Below, piece after piece: positions 14,535 to 15,471 of a stretch of DNA of 15,471 nucleotides. The stretch is from the NCBI GenBank assembly GCA_002429315.1, contig DIZC01000026.1, forward strand, positions 1 to 15,471, in the 5' to 3' direction. This DNA is from Alphaproteobacteria bacterium UBA6038 (GTDB taxonomy: Bacteria > Pseudomonadota > Alphaproteobacteria > Micropepsales > Micropepsaceae). The notes under the pieces were generated by a model. That model worked only from the letters and a program-made list of their open reading frames with translations. It was not told where the DNA came from and did no database searches. Position 1 is the stretch's first letter. Every line of letters starts with the position of its first letter. A program made the position numbers and the translations under genes.

Positions 14535-15260
14535 TTATAGGAGTTTCTCTTCAGAGACGTCCGCCAGATCTTTTGCAATACCGTGACTTTCGAGGCTTTC
14601 CACTGCTTCACCGAACTTATCTAGGTAATCGTGGAACTCGGTAAGATTGACGCCTACGGTCTCAAGGTCCGACACATGCTGCCTAATTGCTCTGTTGAGG
14701 TTGCCAATCACCTGCTGGTCGACAGATACACTTTCCTTGTCATTGTTCCACTGCGACACCAAACCTGCGCGCTTACTGCAATTCGCGATCGCCTTGGCTT
14801 GAATTGCAGAGACAAACGAATTTAGGTCTGCCACCCAGCTGTTAACCGCAGCACTGTAAGGACCTACTACTGCGCGACAGGCATTAACTGCAGAGTCGAC
14901 CGCTGGCTTCTGCGAAATGCAGGATTGATACACGTCAGGCGATACCGTTCCGTGACACTGAGCGTTGTAGTCGCGAACAGCGGCGTCGGCCTGATCACAG
15001 GTGGGATCGATCTGATTGCAGGCGGTACTCATTAGATCGTGTTGGCGGGCAACTAGCCCACTCCAAGTGCTCGCAAGTTCGGAATCGATCGCAGCAGGAG
15101 GTAGTCGCTGGTAGGCGTTTTGCGCTTCTATGAACTTCGAGTTTACAACCCAGGCACCTCGCGCGAAAGCTGGCCCCGTAGCAAACAAGAAACACACCAT
15201 CGCGACGGCAATGCCCATCGTAGACGCGTGGTTAAGCGCGCGACTCGTCCCTACCCTCAT
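14535..15260 (-). CDS. Exported cysteine-conserved helical protein, 241 residues
   Basis: This is a paralog of the 12370-12966 protein. The signal peptide (ASTMGIAVAMVCFLFATGPA then FA) is followed by VVNSKFIEAQNAYQRLPPAA, then YNAQCHGTVSPDVYQSCISQ, then YSAAVNSWVADLNSF, each matching the paralog in order and spacing. The shared pattern is YN.QC.GTV...VY..C...KP, then Y.A.VNSW.ADL..F. C88, C102 and C114 match; C81, C128 and C161 are extra. A further helical region (about 175-241) has no equivalent in the shorter paralog. The ATG at 15260 follows GAGGAG at about nine bases. The right IS terminus lies 84 bases upstream, so transcription may have been altered by the IS. The function is unknown. 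Confidence 0.8.
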   Translation of the reverse strand: MRVGTSRALNHASTMGIAVAMVCFLFATGPAFARGAWVVNSKFIEAQNAYQRLPPAAIDSELASTWSGLVARQHDLMSTACNQIDPTCDQADAAVRDYNAQCHGTVSPDVYQSCISQKPAVDSAVNACRAVVGPYSAAVNSWVADLNSFVSAIQAKAIANCSKRAGLVSQWNNDKESVSVDQQVIGNLNRAIRQHVSDLETVGVNLTEFHDYLDKFGEAVESLESHGIAKDLADVSEEKLL

Positions 15261-15344
15261 TTTGTCGTTACTCCTCTCACCCCACGAGCGAGTTTATGGG
15301 TTTTTTGGTTCGGAGTCCAACCTGGTCTTCTTGCAACTGCAAAA

Positions 15345-15471
15345 TGGAGTGCGCCCCTGATGGTGGACAGTTTCAGGCGGAGGATTTGACAGCTGGCCGG
15401 GCGTGTTGATCCTCATATTGCGCGGGGCTGAGATAGCCAACCGCAGAGTGGAGCCTGCGGGTGTTGTAAAT
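15345..15471 (-). mobile_element. IS3-family element, orfB-side end (right copy)
   Basis: The end of an IS3-family element that continues beyond the window. The terminus 15345-15359 (TGGAGTGCGCCCCTG) is the inverted match of the left element's terminus at 615-629. Similarity continues for about 11 more bases with mismatches (ATGGTGGACAG against GGGCCGGACGG), as expected of the two imperfect ends of one IS type. The 3' end of orfB lies just inside. Confidence 0.85.
15373..15471 (-). CDS. IS3-family transposase OrfB, C-terminal part (cut by window edge)
   Basis: The last 32 codons of an IS3 OrfB on the minus strand: YNTRRLHSAVGYLSPAQYED, then QHARPAVKSSA and a TGA at 15373. The YN..R.HS..GYLSP.QYE motif is the standard C-terminal signature of IS3-family transposases. 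The catalytic core is outside the window. It is likely the same type as the OrfB begun at the left edge, but the two pieces do not overlap, so sequence identity cannot be tested here. Confidence 0.85.
   Translation of the reverse strand: MYNTRRLHSAVGYLSPAQYEDQHARPAVKSSA

Noticed and set aside
15305..15322. GGTTCGGAGTCCAACC, resembling a tRNA T-arm or attachment core
   Set aside because: The stem pairs only with a bulge or gives an eight-base loop, and there is no acceptor stem, anticodon arm or CCA context. The poly-T lies on the wrong side for a terminator on either strand.

Overview
The window looks like an accessory region of an alphaproteobacterium. The GC-rich codon use, the crowd of IS3-family elements, and the GloVer-repeat, DUF2891 and membrane spermidine-synthase-like proteins all fit Bradyrhizobium or a relative. 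This placement is inferred from gene content; there is no rRNA or housekeeping marker here. No tRNA, rRNA, CRISPR array or replication origin is visible.

Both edges lie inside IS3-family elements on the minus strand. The left edge (1-629) has OrfA, the start of OrfB and the orfA-side terminus. The right edge (15345-15471) has the last 32 codons of an OrfB and the orfB-side terminus. The two termini share a 15-base inverted repeat, so they look like opposite ends of one IS type. The 14.7 kb between them is therefore probably bounded by two direct copies: a composite-transposon-like segment, or a segment exposed to recombination between copies. A complete IS3 element of the IS407 type sits at about 6452-7685, and an IS3 orfA remnant at about 4350-4571.

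Layout. 723-1931 (+): exported seven-repeat GloVer protein. 2170-2763 (-): unknown protein. 2869-3795 (+): PPP-type metallophosphoesterase. 3638-4571: decayed minus-strand material. 4574-5012 (-): frameshifted unknown gene just downstream of a 404-residue membrane protein (5046-6260, -). 6452-7685: IS407-type element. 7794-10332 (+): tightly overlapping three-gene operon encoding an exported spermidine-synthase-like domain, a six-helix membrane protein that is usually the N-terminal half of the fused membrane spermidine synthase, and an exported M28/glutaminyl-cyclase-like protein lacking two expected zinc ligands. 10405-15260 (-): five main genes for exported, mostly helical proteins, including a DUF2891 protein and two paralogs of a cysteine-containing family, plus a possible C-terminal extension behind a stop codon.

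Most of the non-IS proteins carry signal peptides or membrane segments, so the cargo acts mainly in the envelope. The best candidates for undescribed biology are the overlapping operon at 7794-10332 and the secreted helical cluster at 10405-15260. No substrate or phenotype can be read from the sequence.
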